From contig NZ_JBHEQA010000005.1 in NCBI RefSeq assembly GCF_043678055.1, forward strand, positions 1 to 64,000: 64,000 nucleotides of DNA, read 5' to 3'. The translations under genes and the position numbers were made by a program. This document shows positions 17,809 through 26,085 of this stretch, piece after piece. How positions within the stretch are numbered: the first letter of the stretch is position 1; each line of letters starts with the position of its first letter. This DNA comes from Spongiimicrobium salis (GTDB lineage Bacteria; Bacteroidota; Bacteroidia; Flavobacteriales; Flavobacteriaceae). The notes below the pieces were generated by a model. That model did no database searches and was not told the origin of the DNA. It saw nothing but the letters and a program-made list of their open reading frames with translations.

Positions 17809-18930
17809 CTAGCTCTGAATTAAGGTTTTTTTGTAATGTGATGGCGTAGTTCCCGTAACTTTTTTAAAAGCGGAATAAAAAGCACTTTTACTGTGAAAAC
17901 CTACTTCTAGGCCAATGCCTTCAATGCTGAGGTTATTTAAGTTTTCATCTGCCAAGAGTACTTCTGCTTTTTTTATGCGAAATTGATTCACATAGGTGTT
18001 GAAGTTTTGGTGATGGATGCTATTAATGGCAACTGAAATCCTCCTTGGATGTACTTTCAGTTTTTCGGCAATATCAACAATCGTGAGTTCGGTGTGCATA
18101 AAACTCTCCGAATTGATCATATAGTCATCCAACTTTTTGATCAGTGCTTTTCTGTTTTCAATGGTCATGGCCGAAGCGCTATTTTCAGATGATGCAGGCT
18201 TGTTTTCTACAAACAGAAGCTCCTTTTTTGCGATAATGGAAAGAACATTGCGCTGAACAACACCATGGAAGGATAGCCAATAAATGATGGTGAGGTCAAA
18301 AATCAAGTAGAAAATTCTGGAATAGATGTTTTCTGGAAGAGCATAAAATTGTACAATATAGGCGATTGATCCTATTAAGAAGAAAAAAAGAAAAGTTCTC
18401 GCCCATCGCATTTCTTTGGATTCCACCATAGAAAAGTAATTGTTCACCTCAATTTTATGCCGATATAAGAGTTTGAGGTTCCAAATGCCAATGGCCCAAC
18501 TATAAAATATGCCAGAAACAATAAAAAATTGAAACCCTATATGTTCTGTGAGGGAGAGTTTTGTGCCGTATGGTAAAATAAAAATGGCACATTGTATAAA
18601 AAAGGCAATAATTCCAGGGTAGAGCACCCAATACTTGGTCTTGTGTTGAGCGAAAACAGATACTTGTTGGGTATAAATAAAAAATACAGGAAAAAGAAGC
18701 CAGAAAAAGTTAAAAGGGAGCCTCAGGAAATCGGGATAATAGGAATAAAAATCCAAATCCTTCAGAATTAAAGGGATACGCTGTAATGCAAAGAGTATGA
18801 GTAATACACCAAGAAAAAAAGTGCTTTTGTACTTCCTCTTATTTAGAATGATCAATAGTGTGCCTAAGGTCATTCCTTGTACTACGCCAACGGTATCCAA
18901 CAGTGAGATGAAATTGTAATTGAGTTCCAT
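17809..18930 (-). CDS. Membrane-anchored AraC-type regulator
   Basis: A 373-residue protein. Residues 1-225 contain about seven hydrophobic helices (for example FISLLDTVGVVQGMTLGTLLIIL and YWVLYPGIIAFFIQCAIFILPYG), and residues 265-373 are an AraC-type DNA-binding domain (LTIVDIAEKLKVHPRRISVAINS, LSIEGIGLEVGFHSKSAFYSAFKKVTG, TPSHYKK). The layout is common in Flavobacteriia: a membrane sensor with the DNA-binding part in the cytoplasm. Its target is unknown; the MOSC gene lies 97 bp downstream on the same strand. Confidence 0.9.
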   Translation of the reverse strand: MELNYNFISLLDTVGVVQGMTLGTLLIILNKRKYKSTFFLGVLLILFALQRIPLILKDLDFYSYYPDFLRLPFNFFWLLFPVFFIYTQQVSVFAQHKTKYWVLYPGIIAFFIQCAIFILPYGTKLSLTEHIGFQFFIVSGIFYSWAIGIWNLKLLYRHKIEVNNYFSMVESKEMRWARTFLFFFLIGSIAYIVQFYALPENIYSRIFYLIFDLTIIYWLSFHGVVQRNVLSIIAKKELLFVENKPASSENSASAMTIENRKALIKKLDDYMINSESFMHTELTIVDIAEKLKVHPRRISVAINSIHHQNFNTYVNQFRIKKAEVLLADENLNNLSIEGIGLEVGFHSKSAFYSAFKKVTGTTPSHYKKTLIQS

Positions 18931-19090
18931 ATTCAGTAGTCAAAATGCACTTCTACAAGATACGATTTTATTGAAGATTACTGAAGTGGGTGAAGGCTAA
19001 AATAAAGACTTTTTATGTTTAAAGTTGAGGGCAAAAAGAGGGCTAATATCGTTTTTTGGTGAAACAATTGCTATTTCTCAACGGGCTACT

Positions 19091-19098
19091 TATTTTTG
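19091..19098 (+). promoter_or_regulatory. -7 box TATTTTTG upstream of the Crp/Fnr gene
   Basis: An exact TAnnTTTG match. It places the transcript start near 19105, ahead of the in-frame coding extension that begins at about 19121. Confidence 0.55.
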
Positions 19099-19174
19099 AA
19101 AGGATAAAAGGCAGTCTTTTCTGGAAAATTTAAAACATAAAATACAATCCTATACTACGGTTAATAATGCCGAC

Positions 19175-19708
19175 TTGGAATATTCACTTCAATTTTATAA
19201 AAAAGTGCATGTGGCCAAAGGGGAATTATTGATCAAGCCCCAACAGTATGTGAAACACTTCTATTATATGGACAAAGGATGTGTTTGTTATTATACCGAG
19301 GATAGTTCAGGAGTAAAAGTGATGGAGTTTTTTACGGAAGATACTTTTTTTACAGATCTGTATGCTTATATCGAAGAGATCCCTTCTGCCAGTTATCTCA
19401 GCGCTACCGAAGATTGCACCATCTATGCGATTTTGAAGGAAGACGTTTTGCGTTCTTTTGATCATTCGCACGATTTGGAACGTTTTGGGCGTTTGTCCAT
19501 GCAATCTGCTTTTGCGGCAATATTCCGACGCAACAACCATTTGAAGAATCTTAGCCATCAGGAGCGCTATGTAAGGCTTCTTCAAAAAAGACCCAATCTG
19601 TTTCAACGTGTACCACAGTACCTCATTGCTTCTTACTTAGGTCTTACCCCTGTAGGCCTTTCCAAAATCAGAAAACGACTTTCACAAGGTTTGGAAAAGA
19701 CCAAGTGA
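19175..19708 (+). CDS. Crp/Fnr-family transcription regulator; true N-terminus probably further upstream
   Basis: From the TTG at 19175 this is a 177-residue protein with a cyclic-nucleotide-binding-type beta roll (VAKGELLIKPQQYVKHFYYMDKGCV) and a C-terminal winged helix (VPQYLIASYLGLTPVGLSKIRKRL). The frame is open and family-like for about 18 more codons upstream (LENLKHKIQSYTTVNNADL), matching the usual N-terminal helix and a family length near 190. No ATG exists there, so the start may be a rare codon such as CTG at 19121. No Cys cluster for an Fe-S centre is seen. It precedes the 11-gene operon by 229 bp on the same strand and could control it. Confidence 0.85.
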   Translation: MEYSLQFYKKVHVAKGELLIKPQQYVKHFYYMDKGCVCYYTEDSSGVKVMEFFTEDTFFTDLYAYIEEIPSASYLSATEDCTIYAILKEDVLRSFDHSHDLERFGRLSMQSAFAAIFRRNNHLKNLSHQERYVRLLQKRPNLFQRVPQYLIASYLGLTPVGLSKIRKRLSQGLEKTK

Positions 19709-19755
19709 TGATCGGTACCTTCTTTGGATACTTTTCTTAACGGACCCCATAGGAT

Positions 19756-19775
19756 TTATTAAACCTGTTTAATAA
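19756..19775. promoter_or_regulatory. 20-bp palindrome, candidate operator for the acyl-CoA operon
   Basis: A perfect inverted repeat of 9 bp per arm with a 2-bp centre: TTATTAAACctGTTTAATAA. It lies 47 bp after the Crp/Fnr gene and 162 bp before the first operon gene. There is no T-run after it, so it does not look like a terminator. Confidence 0.5.
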
Positions 19776-19937
19776 GATTCTGCATAATATTCCTTTACTT
19801 TATAGGAACTATTGTAAGCAATATCTCATATAGATTTAGGCGTATTCCACAAATGGGAAATCTATACCCTTAAAAGGAGTACAGGTCTAAAAGCAGCATA
19901 GCGGGAATGCAAAAACAACAACCTAAAAAAGACACAG

Positions 19938-21752
19938 ATGGCCAAAGAATATATTGATATGGACAGCCTAAAATATTTGGTGTACCATGTCCATGGACTG
20001 GAAGAATTACTTACCTATGAGCGTTTTCAAGATCACGATAAAGAGTCACTTAATTTGTACATAGATGCCGTAAAAGAGTTTTCGGATCGGGAGCTGTTCC
20101 CCTATGTGAAGGAAATGGATGAGAATCCGGCCTATCATAAAAATGGAACGGTAATCGTACATGAACAAGTTGCGGTAATGATGAAAAAAGGAGGCGAGAT
20201 GGGCCTTATCGCTGCTCCTTTCGATTATGATATTGGGGGCCTGCAAATCCCTTTTATGGTACAAACGGCAACCAGCTATATTCAGGATGCAGCAAACAAT
20301 CACCTTCCTGGTTATGCCGGACTTACACAAGGTGCTGCTGAACTCATTGTACATTTTGGGAATGAACACTTAAAGGAAACCTATGTTCCCCGGATGCTTT
20401 CAGGTACGTGGGGAGGTACTATGTGCCTAACCGAACCCCAGGCCGGTAGCTCGTTATCCGATATTGTGACCAAGGCTACCCCAACAGCACAGGATTATTA
20501 TAAAATTAGCGGGCAAAAAATATTCATTTCAGGAGGAGATCATCAGTATGCTGAAAATATAGTACATCTGGTATTGGCGAGGATTGAGGGAGCCCCATCC
20601 GGAACCAAAGGAATTTCTTTGTTTGTGGTACCTAAGCATCGACCCGATGCCCAAGGGGTTTTGGAAGGGAACGATGTCACAACGGTTGCCGATTTTCAAA
20701 AAATGGGACAACGTGGCTATTGCACGACACATTTGGGATTTGGTGATGCTGAAGATTGTCGGGGATGGCTGGTTGGGGAGCCCCATCAGGGATTGAAATA
20801 TATGTTTTTGATGATGAATGGTGCCCGTATCAGTGTTGGACGAGGAGCTGCTGCTATCGCCATGGCGGCCTATTGCGCATCTTTAGAATACGCCAATGAA
20901 CGCCCACAAGGACGTAAATTAACCAGCACGGGAAAGAAAAATCCTGATGAACGACAAAGCCTTATCATTGAGCATCCGGATGTAAGAAGAATGTTGCTGC
21001 TGCAGAAAAGCATCGTGGAAAGTGCATTGAGCCTGGTTTTACTGGCCTCAAAATATCAAGATATCGCACAGGCTACCAAAGATTCAGAAGAGAAAAAGAA
21101 ATACGCCTTATTGTTGGAAATGATAATTCCCGTGGTAAAAACGTTTCCTTCGGAAGCAGGTGCGGAAGCCGTAGATAATGGCTTGCAAGTTTTGGGTGGA
21201 TATGGATTCTGTTCTGACTTTATCCTACAACAATATTATCGGGATATTCGTATCTCCGCAATATACGAGGGAACTACCGGAATCCAATCCCAGGATCTGC
21301 TGGGAAGAAAAGTACCTATGGAGAATGGAAAAGGATTGCAATTGCTCACTGCCGAGATCATGCAAACCATCAATGCAGCGGTGCAGCATGAGGAATTAAA
21401 ACCCTATGCATCTCAATTGGGAAGAAAGTTAACAAGCATACAAGAAGTCATGGAATTTTTGGTGCCTTTTGCAAAAAAAGGCGATTATGAACGCTATTTG
21501 TCCGATGCGAACGTCTTTATGGAACTATTCAGTATTTCTGTAGTAGGGTGGTTATGGCTTGATATCGCCGTACATGCTAAAAAATCAATAGCTACACAGG
21601 ATACCAGTTTTTCCAATGCCTTTTACGAAAGTAAAATACACAGTATGAAGTTTTACTTTAAATATGAAATGCCCAAAACCAGCGGACTTGCAGAAACGCT
21701 CTTGAGTCCAGAAACACTTACTATAAAAACCGAAAAAGAGGTATTTATTTAA
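19938..21752 (+). CDS. Acyl-CoA dehydrogenase, long form (first gene of operon)
   Basis: A 604-residue flavoprotein that should oxidise an acyl-CoA at the alpha-beta bond with FAD, passing electrons to ETF. MCLTEPQAGSSLSDI is the flavin/substrate motif, KIFISGGDHQ the middle-domain motif, and RDIRISAIYEGTTGIQSQDLLGRK contains the catalytic Glu in the YEGT context. The extra ~150 C-terminal residues are typical of the long AcdA/FadE5-like subgroup, which often handles unusual acyl chains. It begins a run of 11 genes with gaps of at most 48 bp. Confidence 0.93.
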   Translation: MAKEYIDMDSLKYLVYHVHGLEELLTYERFQDHDKESLNLYIDAVKEFSDRELFPYVKEMDENPAYHKNGTVIVHEQVAVMMKKGGEMGLIAAPFDYDIGGLQIPFMVQTATSYIQDAANNHLPGYAGLTQGAAELIVHFGNEHLKETYVPRMLSGTWGGTMCLTEPQAGSSLSDIVTKATPTAQDYYKISGQKIFISGGDHQYAENIVHLVLARIEGAPSGTKGISLFVVPKHRPDAQGVLEGNDVTTVADFQKMGQRGYCTTHLGFGDAEDCRGWLVGEPHQGLKYMFLMMNGARISVGRGAAAIAMAAYCASLEYANERPQGRKLTSTGKKNPDERQSLIIEHPDVRRMLLLQKSIVESALSLVLLASKYQDIAQATKDSEEKKKYALLLEMIIPVVKTFPSEAGAEAVDNGLQVLGGYGFCSDFILQQYYRDIRISAIYEGTTGIQSQDLLGRKVPMENGKGLQLLTAEIMQTINAAVQHEELKPYASQLGRKLTSIQEVMEFLVPFAKKGDYERYLSDANVFMELFSISVVGWLWLDIAVHAKKSIATQDTSFSNAFYESKIHSMKFYFKYEMPKTSGLAETLLSPETLTIKTEKEVFI

Positions 21753-21783
21753 AATAACGCGTAATACACGAAGGTAAAAGCAC

Positions 21784-22560
21784 ATGAATACAATTAAACA
21801 GCAGTTTGACCTCTCTGGAAAAGTAGCTATCGTTACGGGCTCCAGTAAAGGAATTGGAAAAGCAATTGCCATAGGGCTGGCAGAAAATGGAGCCCATGTG
21901 GTTATCAGTAGTAGAAATCAAGAAGCTTGCGATGCCGTGGTTGAAGAATTGGAGAGCAAAGGCCTAAAGGCATTGGGAGTAGCCTGCCATATTGGAAAAG
22001 AAGCCCAACGTAAACATCTGGTAGCACAGGTGACCTCTACATTGGGAGGAGTGGATATTTTAGTAAATAACGCCGCTATAAACCCCGTTTTTGGACCAAT
22101 AGAGGATGCTCCTGAAACAATTTTTGATAAAATTATGGATGTCAATGTAAAAGCACCGTGGATGCTTTCCAATCTTTTACTGCCCACAATGAAAGAACGT
22201 GGCGGAGGAAGCATTATCAATATTGCCTCGGTAGAAGCATTGACTCCAGGAATGGGTTTGGGATTGTACAGTACCAGCAAAGCGGCCCTGGTCATGCTCA
22301 CTAAAAATCAGGCAAAGGAGTGGGGTAAGTACAACGTTAGGGCCAATGCATTATGTCCTGGTCTTATCAAGACAAAATTTAGCGCCGCACTGTGGCAAAA
22401 TGAAAAAGTACTGCAGAAAATAGAACGATCTTTACCTACAGGGCGTATGGGAATGCCCGAAGAAATGGAAGGTCTGGTATGCTTACTGGCTTCCAATGCG
22501 GGGGCTTATATGACAGGTGGTGTATATACGGCCGATGGAGGATATATGATTGCGGGTTAA
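21784..22560 (+). CDS. Short-chain dehydrogenase/reductase (SDR) 1
   Basis: A 258-residue NAD(P)-dependent oxidoreductase. VTGSSKGIGKAIA is the cofactor-binding glycine motif, NNAAINP the structural NNAG variant, NIASVEA carries the catalytic Ser, and YSTSKAAL the Tyr and Lys. LCPGLIKTKFS and the C-terminal GGVYTADGGYMIAG are standard for classical SDRs. The presence of DHRS4-like features suggests a carbonyl or hydroxyacyl-CoA substrate, but none can be assigned. It lies 31 bp after the first dehydrogenase gene. Confidence 0.92.
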   Translation: MNTIKQQFDLSGKVAIVTGSSKGIGKAIAIGLAENGAHVVISSRNQEACDAVVEELESKGLKALGVACHIGKEAQRKHLVAQVTSTLGGVDILVNNAAINPVFGPIEDAPETIFDKIMDVNVKAPWMLSNLLLPTMKERGGGSIINIASVEALTPGMGLGLYSTSKAALVMLTKNQAKEWGKYNVRANALCPGLIKTKFSAALWQNEKVLQKIERSLPTGRMGMPEEMEGLVCLLASNAGAYMTGGVYTADGGYMIAG

Positions 22561-22584
22561 TAGGAACTAGGATAAGAACGATAT

Positions 22585-23799
22585 ATGGATTTTGAATATA
22601 CAGCACGATCAAAGGCATTGCAAAAAAAGTTACAAAGCTTTATGGAAGCCCATATTTTGCCTGTGGAAGATGAAGTGTATGCTTTTCATACGAATCCGGA
22701 GCACAGATGGAAAACCTGGCCGGGATTGGAGGCCTTAAAACAGAAAGCAAAGGAAGCAGATCTCTGGAATCTGTTCCTGCCAAAAGGATATGGGGATTTA
22801 AGTCCTGGTTTAAGTAATTTGGAATATGCCCCTTTGGCTGAAATTATGGGGAGGGTCATTTGGTCTTCAGAAGTATTTAATTGTAGTGCTCCGGATACGG
22901 GTAACATGGAAGTTTTAGCTAAATATGGAAGTGTATCCCAACAAGAAAAATGGTTGAAACCACTGTTGGAAGGGAAGATACGGTCTGCATTTTTAATGAC
23001 CGAACCCGATGTGGCCTCCTCCGATGCTACCAATATAGAGACCTCTATTACTTTGGAAGGGGACGAATATGTCATTAATGGGAGAAAATGGTGGTCTTCG
23101 GGGGGAATGGACCCCAGATGTGAAATAGCTATTGTTATGGGAAAAACTGATTTTGATGCTCCGAGACATCAACAGCAGAGTATGATTTTAGTACCTATGA
23201 ATACACCAGGCTTGACGATAGTCAGGCCATTGTCCGTTTTTGGATATTATGATTCCCCTGAAGGACATGCCGAAATTATATTGGAGAACGTAAGAGTTCC
23301 CAAAGAAAATCTATTGTTGGGAGAAGGCAGAGGATTCGAAATAGCCCAAGGGCGTTTGGGGCCGGGGAGGATACATCATTGTATGCGACTGACAGGAATG
23401 GCGCAACGCGCTCTGGAATTAATGGCCAAACGAGCTTCAGAGCGTATGGCCTTTGGAAAAACATTTAAGGACTTTAGTAGCATTCGGCAGGAGATTGCCA
23501 AATCCCAATGTGAGGTAACCCAAGCACGACTATTGACCTTATCCGCGGCGGATAAAATGGATAAAGAAGGAAATAAAGTGGCAAAAGACCTTATAGCCAT
23601 GATTAAAATTGTGGCCCCAAATATGGCCCTCCAAGTTATTGATCGCGCTATCCAAATTTTTGGAGGAAAGGGTGTGGGGCCAGATACGCCCTTGGCCCAT
23701 TATTTTGTGGCGGCACGGATGTTACGCCTGGCGGATGGTCCGGATGAAGTACATCTGTATCAATTGGGAAAAAGTACAATTAAAAAATACAGTCATTAA
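22585..23799 (+). CDS. Acyl-CoA dehydrogenase, ACAD10/11-like
   Basis: A 404-residue flavoprotein. LMTEPDVASSDATNIE and NGRKWWSSGGMDPRCEIAIVMGKT are hallmarks of the ACAD10/11 branch. The C-terminal ARMLRLADGPDEVH replaces the usual YEGT-type catalytic Glu region with ADGPDE, as in that branch. Mammalian ACAD11 carries an aminoglycoside-phosphotransferase-like kinase fused to such a dehydrogenase; here the matching kinase is the next gene, starting one base after the stop. Family work on ACAD10/11 and the bacterial Lva pathway links the pair to 4-hydroxyacyl-CoA: phosphorylation of the hydroxyl, then elimination. Application to this gene is an inference. Confidence 0.9.
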   Translation: MDFEYTARSKALQKKLQSFMEAHILPVEDEVYAFHTNPEHRWKTWPGLEALKQKAKEADLWNLFLPKGYGDLSPGLSNLEYAPLAEIMGRVIWSSEVFNCSAPDTGNMEVLAKYGSVSQQEKWLKPLLEGKIRSAFLMTEPDVASSDATNIETSITLEGDEYVINGRKWWSSGGMDPRCEIAIVMGKTDFDAPRHQQQSMILVPMNTPGLTIVRPLSVFGYYDSPEGHAEIILENVRVPKENLLLGEGRGFEIAQGRLGPGRIHHCMRLTGMAQRALELMAKRASERMAFGKTFKDFSSIRQEIAKSQCEVTQARLLTLSAADKMDKEGNKVAKDLIAMIKIVAPNMALQVIDRAIQIFGGKGVGPDTPLAHYFVAARMLRLADGPDEVHLYQLGKSTIKKYSH

Positions 23800-23800
23800 A

Positions 23801-24871
23801 ATGGCCGAGGATAAGCACCAAAAGGTTAGGAAAGGGGAAGAGTTGAATATTGTTCCCTTGCAAAAATTCTTGTATGAAAATAAGCTTATTTCCAGCAGCA
23901 ATGCTTCCATTTCGGTAACGCAATTTACGCATGGCTATTCTAATCTTACCTATCTCTTAACTACGGAAGATACCGACTATGTATTGCGAAAACCTCCCTT
24001 TGGAGCTATAAAAAGAGGACATGATATGGGGCGTGAGTATCGTGTGCAAAAGGCCATCGAAGCACAATTTTCAAAAGTGCCAAAAATGTACGCCTATACC
24101 GACGATACCACTATACTGGGTAGCCCTTTTTATCTTATGGAACGCATGGATGGCCTTATTTTAAGTCATCAACAAGCAAAAAAAATGCAACTCCCCCCAA
24201 AGGCCTACGAGACTATTGCCATGACATGGTTAGATACTTTTGTGGCACTCCATAAGGTAGATTACAAGGCAGCGGGTTTAACAGATTTAGGAAAACCGGA
24301 AGGATATGTGGCTCGCCAAGTAACCAATTGGGGAAAACAGTATATCAAGGCGGCCACGGATGATGTTCCTGCGGCGGCACAGGTGATGCGATGGATGGAA
24401 GAACATCAACCCAAGGAATATGGCTACAGTCTCATTCATAATGATTACAAATACGACAACGTTGTTTTTAAAAATGATCAATGGAACGAGATAAGTGCCG
24501 TATTGGATTGGGAAATGGCTACTCTTGGAGACCCTTTGATGGATTTAGGAACTTCATTAGGGTATTGGACTATACATACCGATCATGATATGGTAAAGCA
24601 GGGGATTCCATCTCCAACCATTTTTGAAGGAAATCCCAAACGCAGTGAAATTGTGGAACACTATGCCAAAAAAAGCGGAGCCTCCATAAATCATTTAGTC
24701 TTTTACTATGCCTATGGCCTTTTTAAGATCGCTGTTATTGCCCAACAAATTTATTTTAGATATAAACAGGGGTATACTACAGATCCCCGCTTCGCAAATT
24801 TGAATAAAGCGGCCGCGCTTTGCTGTAATTTGGCCTTAAAAGCAATTCAAACGCATAAAATCGATGGATAA
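23801..24871 (+). CDS. APH-family phosphotransferase, ACAD10/11- and LvaA-type
   Basis: A 356-residue kinase-fold protein. The ATG at 23801 directly follows the dehydrogenase stop; the 64 upstream in-frame codons overlap that gene and are rejected. VTQFTHGYSNLTYLL is the glycine-loop region, DYVLRKPP has the ATP-binding Lys, SLIHNDYKYDNVVF is the catalytic HxDxxxxN motif, and AVLDWEMATLGDPLMDLG the metal-binding D motif. This is the clade next to ACADs, not an antibiotic-resistance enzyme. The likely substrate is a hydroxylated acyl-CoA, inferred from the family and the adjacent ACAD11-like gene. Confidence 0.92.
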   Translation: MAEDKHQKVRKGEELNIVPLQKFLYENKLISSSNASISVTQFTHGYSNLTYLLTTEDTDYVLRKPPFGAIKRGHDMGREYRVQKAIEAQFSKVPKMYAYTDDTTILGSPFYLMERMDGLILSHQQAKKMQLPPKAYETIAMTWLDTFVALHKVDYKAAGLTDLGKPEGYVARQVTNWGKQYIKAATDDVPAAAQVMRWMEEHQPKEYGYSLIHNDYKYDNVVFKNDQWNEISAVLDWEMATLGDPLMDLGTSLGYWTIHTDHDMVKQGIPSPTIFEGNPKRSEIVEHYAKKSGASINHLVFYYAYGLFKIAVIAQQIYFRYKQGYTTDPRFANLNKAAALCCNLALKAIQTHKIDG

Positions 24872-25253
24872 AATGAACAAAATATATACAGACGTCAACT
24901 TAAATATATTACAAAAACTACTAGCATATCCAGAGCACAAACCGGTACATATGATCAATTATCTCAAGTATAAAGAGGTCGATGAGAGTTCGGGAAAAAC
25001 GGGGAGAGAAGTATATCGGGAATATATGGAAAAAGCCACGCCTTTTTTTCAACGTATTAACGCTAAGATTACTTTTAAGGGAGCCCCTTCTTTAATGGTC
25101 ATTGGACCTGAAGATGAAGACCTTTGGGACGAAATCCTTATTGTGACTTATGCTACAAAAAGGGATTTTTTAAGCCTGATCGAAATGGAGGGATATCCTG
25201 GACATTTGCGCAAACGCGCCCTAAAGGATTCCAGATTGGTATTCTGTAAATAA
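24864..25253 (+). CDS. Small DUF1330-like protein
   Basis: A 129-residue protein with no signal peptide or membrane helix. PVHMINYLKYKE, GREVYREYMEKATPFF, GAPSLMVIGPEDEDLWDEILIVTYATKRDFLSLIEMEGYPGHLRKR and ALKDSRLVF fit the DUF1330/dimeric alpha-beta-barrel pattern: small beta-alpha-beta units that bind substrates or act as accessory subunits. It overlaps the kinase gene by eight bases; an alternative ATG at 24873 would remove the overlap. In the Lva system a small protein partners the kinase; whether this is an equivalent cannot be told from sequence reading. Confidence 0.8.
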   Translation: MDKMNKIYTDVNLNILQKLLAYPEHKPVHMINYLKYKEVDESSGKTGREVYREYMEKATPFFQRINAKITFKGAPSLMVIGPEDEDLWDEILIVTYATKRDFLSLIEMEGYPGHLRKRALKDSRLVFCK

Positions 25254-25301
25254 GGAATTGCTGGGGATAAAGGAAAATATGGAAACGAAACCAAAGAGAA
25301 C

Positions 25302-26051
25302 ATGAAAGATAAAGTAGTAGTCGTTACGGGTGCCGGTTCGGGTATTGGAAAAGCAACTGCCTTGCATTTTGCACAGCATGGGGCACAGCTAATCGTATCC
25401 GATATTAATGAGGATACTGCGGCAAAAGTAGTTTCGGAAATCACAAAAATTGGCGGTAAGGCCATAAGCATTAAGACCAATGTTGGCATTTATGGGGAAG
25501 TAGAGGAGCTAGTAGCGAAAACAGTAACGCAATTTGGCCGTTTGGATGTTATGGTTAATAATGCGGGGATAGGACCCAAATATTTATTGAAGACAGATAG
25601 GCATACCTTGGAAGATTGGGACAATGTCATACAAGTAAATCAAACAGGAGTCTTTTATTGTATGAAAATTGCTTTAAAACAAATGTTGGAACAAGGACAT
25701 GGAAATATTGTGAATGTGGCTTCCCTGGCAGGCCTAAAGGCATCATTGAACAATTTAAGTTATAGTGCCAGTAAATTTGCTGTAGTCGGCATGACCAAAT
25801 CCGCGGCTCTGGAGTACGCCACCAAAAATATACGAATCAATGCCGTGTGTCCGGGTTATACTTCATCTCCTTTATTAGACCAGCTCCTGTCAGCACGGGA
25901 AGATATGGACGCCATGCTCAAGAGCGTCATCCCCATGAAACGTTATGGTGATGCTTCCGAAATAGCCGAAGCTATTGTTTGGCTGGCTTCGGACAATACA
26001 AAATTCATTACGGGACAGACCATAACCTTGGATGGTGGTACATCGCTATAA
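25302..26051 (+). CDS. Short-chain dehydrogenase/reductase (SDR) 2
   Basis: A 249-residue classical SDR. VTGAGSGIGKATA binds the nucleotide, NNAGIGPK follows, NVASLAG gives the Ser, and YSASKFAVVGMTKSAALEYA the Tyr/Lys pair. CPGYTSSPLLDQLLS and FITGQTITLDGGTSL complete the fold. The Asp in VSDINEDTA after strand 2 suggests NAD(H) preference, fitting an oxidative step. It is the sixth gene of the operon. Confidence 0.92.
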   Translation: MKDKVVVVTGAGSGIGKATALHFAQHGAQLIVSDINEDTAAKVVSEITKIGGKAISIKTNVGIYGEVEELVAKTVTQFGRLDVMVNNAGIGPKYLLKTDRHTLEDWDNVIQVNQTGVFYCMKIALKQMLEQGHGNIVNVASLAGLKASLNNLSYSASKFAVVGMTKSAALEYATKNIRINAVCPGYTSSPLLDQLLSAREDMDAMLKSVIPMKRYGDASEIAEAIVWLASDNTKFITGQTITLDGGTSL

Positions 26052-26085
26052 TTTTAAGGTTTAAACGATAAAATAGATACAAAAA

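Noticed and set aside
19756..19775. Intrinsic terminator for the Crp/Fnr gene
   Set aside because: The arms are A/T-rich with a 2-nt loop and no following T-run, so it fits an operator better than a terminator.
20046..20369. Minus-strand frame of 107 codons opposite the first dehydrogenase gene
   Set aside because: Shadow of a coding frame, with no promoter or recognisable domain.
23609..23800. A longer kinase reading frame starting inside the ACAD11-like gene
   Set aside because: The first 64 codons overlap the dehydrogenase in another frame; ATG 23801 directly after its stop gives the normal kinase N-terminus.
23801..24871. Aminoglycoside resistance kinase
   Set aside because: The APH fold is shared, but the sequence context (next to an ACAD10/11-like gene) and motifs place it in the acyl-CoA-linked clade.
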